Part shown: positions 4,303-5,592 of the stretch, piece after piece
Numbering within the stretch: position 1 is the stretch's first letter
Layout of the letters: each line of letters starts with the position of its first letter
Origin: Candidatus Melainabacteria bacterium
GTDB taxonomy: Bacteria; Cyanobacteriota; Vampirovibrionia; Obscuribacterales; Obscuribacteraceae
Direction: 5' to 3'
DNA length: 5,592 bases
Assembly: GCA_014380105.1 (NCBI GenBank)
Contig: JACMKL010000222.1
Location: 1-5,592, forward strand
Program-made: the position numbers and the translations under genes
Notes under the pieces: model-generated
What the model saw: the letters and a program-made list of their open reading frames with translations, nothing else
What the model was told of the DNA's origin: nothing
Database searches by the model: none

Positions 4303-5592
4303 CTACTGAATCATTCTTTTCACGTCAGCAAATAGAGCTGGATCAACATTGGGTTGGTTTCGAAGAATTTCATAAGCAGTTTTGAAATTTACGTTCGCTT
4401 CTTTATTCTGCCCTTGATGGCTCTGACAAAGCGCCAAATTGAAAGTGTCCTTGGCAAACTCATAGCTGTTGTCACCTAGTTCTGCTCGGTAAATGTCGCT
4501 TGCTCTCTGGAAAAGATGAAGAGGCTCAGTATTGCGACCTTCAGAATTCATGAGTGTATGTGCCAAAATATGCAGATTTCTCGCCAGTCCTGTTTGGCTG
4601 CCGCCCATCCGCAGAAGAACCTCTTCTAACTCGCCATACTTGTGCTGCATTGCAAGTGCCTTAGCCAGCGGCCACACTGTCAGTGGAACGTACTTGGGGT
4701 CGGCGGAGGCAGCCCCTTTCAATACTTGCTCTGCAGCCTGGTAATTCTTCTGATCGTAATTCGCCTCGGCAATACGTACAGCTTGAATCGCAGCGGGCGT
4801 ACCGTTAGTAGGGAACAATATCCAATTAACTAATTCAGGCAGCTTAAGATTGCACACTACCTGCGCAGATTTGACGGGCTCCGTCATTATCACGGCCTGC
4901 AAGGTCAGGTACAAAGCAGGAATGATCATACAAATGAAGAAGATAGAGAGATTCAATAGCATCTTGCTGGTGCGACGAATCTTGACCGCTTGTCCCTTTT
5001 GGAATGATTCAAGTGCACTTCGCATTTCTGTCATCGACTGAAAACGGTCCGCGACATTTTTCTCTAATGCAGAAAAGACGATCTTTTGAATCTGTTGCGG
5101 AACTTGTAATTCATCTGAGAATGGCTTGGGCTTTTCCTTTGTATGCTTAATGATAGTTTCGCCAAAAGTTTTTCCCATTAGCGGAACCTTGCCGCTCAAA
5201 GCCTCATAAATTACGCAACCGAGTGAATAAATGTCCGAGCGTGCATCGCATTTTCCACCCAAACATTGTTCCGGGCTCATGTACAATGGACTACCGAGAA
5301 CTTGACCTGTACGAGTCAAAGATTGTTCATCTGGTTTATCGCGCTGCAAACTGGCGATGCCGAAATCAACTACTTTCACAGCGATTGATTGTGGTGAGTA
5401 AATGGCTTCTTTTGATAATTTAGTAATTAGAATATTGCTTGGTTTGATATCGCGATGAACAATGCCCGCGCAATGCGCATGCTCCAAAGCATCCGCGACT
5501 TGCCTGGCAATTTCCGCAGTTAAATCTGCATCGAGATGCTTTTCTTCAGCAATCATCTGACTGAGTGCGATTCCCTCGACATATTCCATGAC
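4303..5592 (-). CDS. Ser/Thr protein kinase with transmembrane helix and C-terminal helical repeats (5' end missing)
   Basis: This is a Hanks-type (PknB-like) kinase that phosphorylates Ser/Thr. The frame runs off the right edge: the final codon is GTC (Val) before MEYVEG, the usual hinge region (VMEYVEG), so the Gly-rich loop and ATP-binding Lys lie beyond. Counting from that Met, the catalytic loop is IVHRDIKPSN (43-52, D47), the Mg-binding DFG is at 75-77, the activation segment ends GSPLYMSPEQ (99-108), and SDIYSLGCV (118-126) follows. The kinase fold ends near 200. Then come a basic stretch (KIRRTSK) and one membrane helix (about 209-234). A roughly 190-residue helical tail follows with TPR-like units, for example ANYDQKNYQAAEQVLKGA and LALCQSHQGQNKEANVNFKTA. 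The tail should be extracytoplasmic and could sense a ligand or protein. The stop faces the SGNH gene's stop across 2 nt. Confidence 0.93.
   Translation of the reverse strand, partial: VMEYVEGIALSQMIAEEKHLDADLTAEIARQVADALEHAHCAGIVHRDIKPSNILITKLSKEAIYSPQSIAVKVVDFGIASLQRDKPDEQSLTRTGQVLGSPLYMSPEQCLGGKCDARSDIYSLGCVIYEALSGKVPLMGKTFGETIIKHTKEKPKPFSDELQVPQQIQKIVFSALEKNVADRFQSMTEMRSALESFQKGQAVKIRRTSKMLLNLSIFFICMIIPALYLTLQAVIMTEPVKSAQVVCNLKLPELVNWILFPTNGTPAAIQAVRIAEANYDQKNYQAAEQVLKGAASADPKYVPLTVWPLAKALAMQHKYGELEEVLLRMGGSQTGLARNLHILAHTLMNSEGRNTEPLHLFQRASDIYRAELGDNSYEFAKDTFNLALCQSHQGQNKEANVNFKTAYEILRNQPNVDPALFADVKRMIQ

Noticed and set aside
1..5592. Mobile element, CRISPR array, tRNA or rRNA
   Set aside because: No transposase or integrase motifs, no regularly spaced repeats of array type, and no tRNA-like cloverleaf or rRNA sequence recognised on either strand.

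Overview
The window is an ordinary-looking stretch of bacterial chromosome of moderate GC content. It has six protein-coding genes that are intact or run off an edge, plus one small 53-residue gene. There are no RNA genes, insertion sequences, CRISPR arrays or phage genes that I can support. The gene types are an ECF sigma/anti-sigma pair, a membrane-anchored thioredoxin, an alpha/alpha-toroid (prenyltransferase/squalene-cyclase-like) protein, a membrane-anchored SGNH-type protein, and a Ser/Thr kinase with a C-terminal membrane segment and TPR-like tail. This mix would fit an environmental Gram-negative-type lineage such as the non-photosynthetic cyanobacterial relatives (Vampirovibrionia/Obscuribacterales). 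That assignment is an impression from gene style and is weak; Planctomycetes, Acidobacteria and others also carry such kinases.

Left part (1-1418, all minus strand). Read in the transcribed direction, a membrane-anchored thioredoxin is followed after 34 nt by an ECF sigma-70 factor with a TTG start, then after 4 nt by a membrane-spanning zinc-finger-type anti-sigma factor that runs off the left edge. The sigma and anti-sigma genes are almost certainly translationally coupled. The thioredoxin gene has a GGAAT-N16-CGTT element upstream that resembles an ECF promoter. The whole block could be a self-regulated envelope redox-stress module.

Centre (1497-3046). A 348-residue alpha/alpha-toroid-like protein on the minus strand is divergent from a newly called 53-residue protein on the plus strand. 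The two share a 174-bp intergenic region dense with short inverted and direct repeats that look like operator sites. After the small gene comes a leader of about 150 bp containing mutually exclusive stems, just before the start of the SGNH-type gene.

Right part (3032-5592). The plus-strand SGNH-type gene (N-terminal membrane anchor, GSS nucleophile block, C-terminal D-x-x-H) converges with a minus-strand Ser/Thr kinase gene; their stop codons are 2 nt apart. The kinase lacks its N-lobe only because the window ends there. It has HRD, DFG and SPE motifs, then a transmembrane helix and a helical-repeat domain expected outside the cytoplasm.

Nothing here is clearly a new defence or mobile system. 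The least explained parts are the small 53-residue gene, the repeat-rich divergent promoter and the structured leader.
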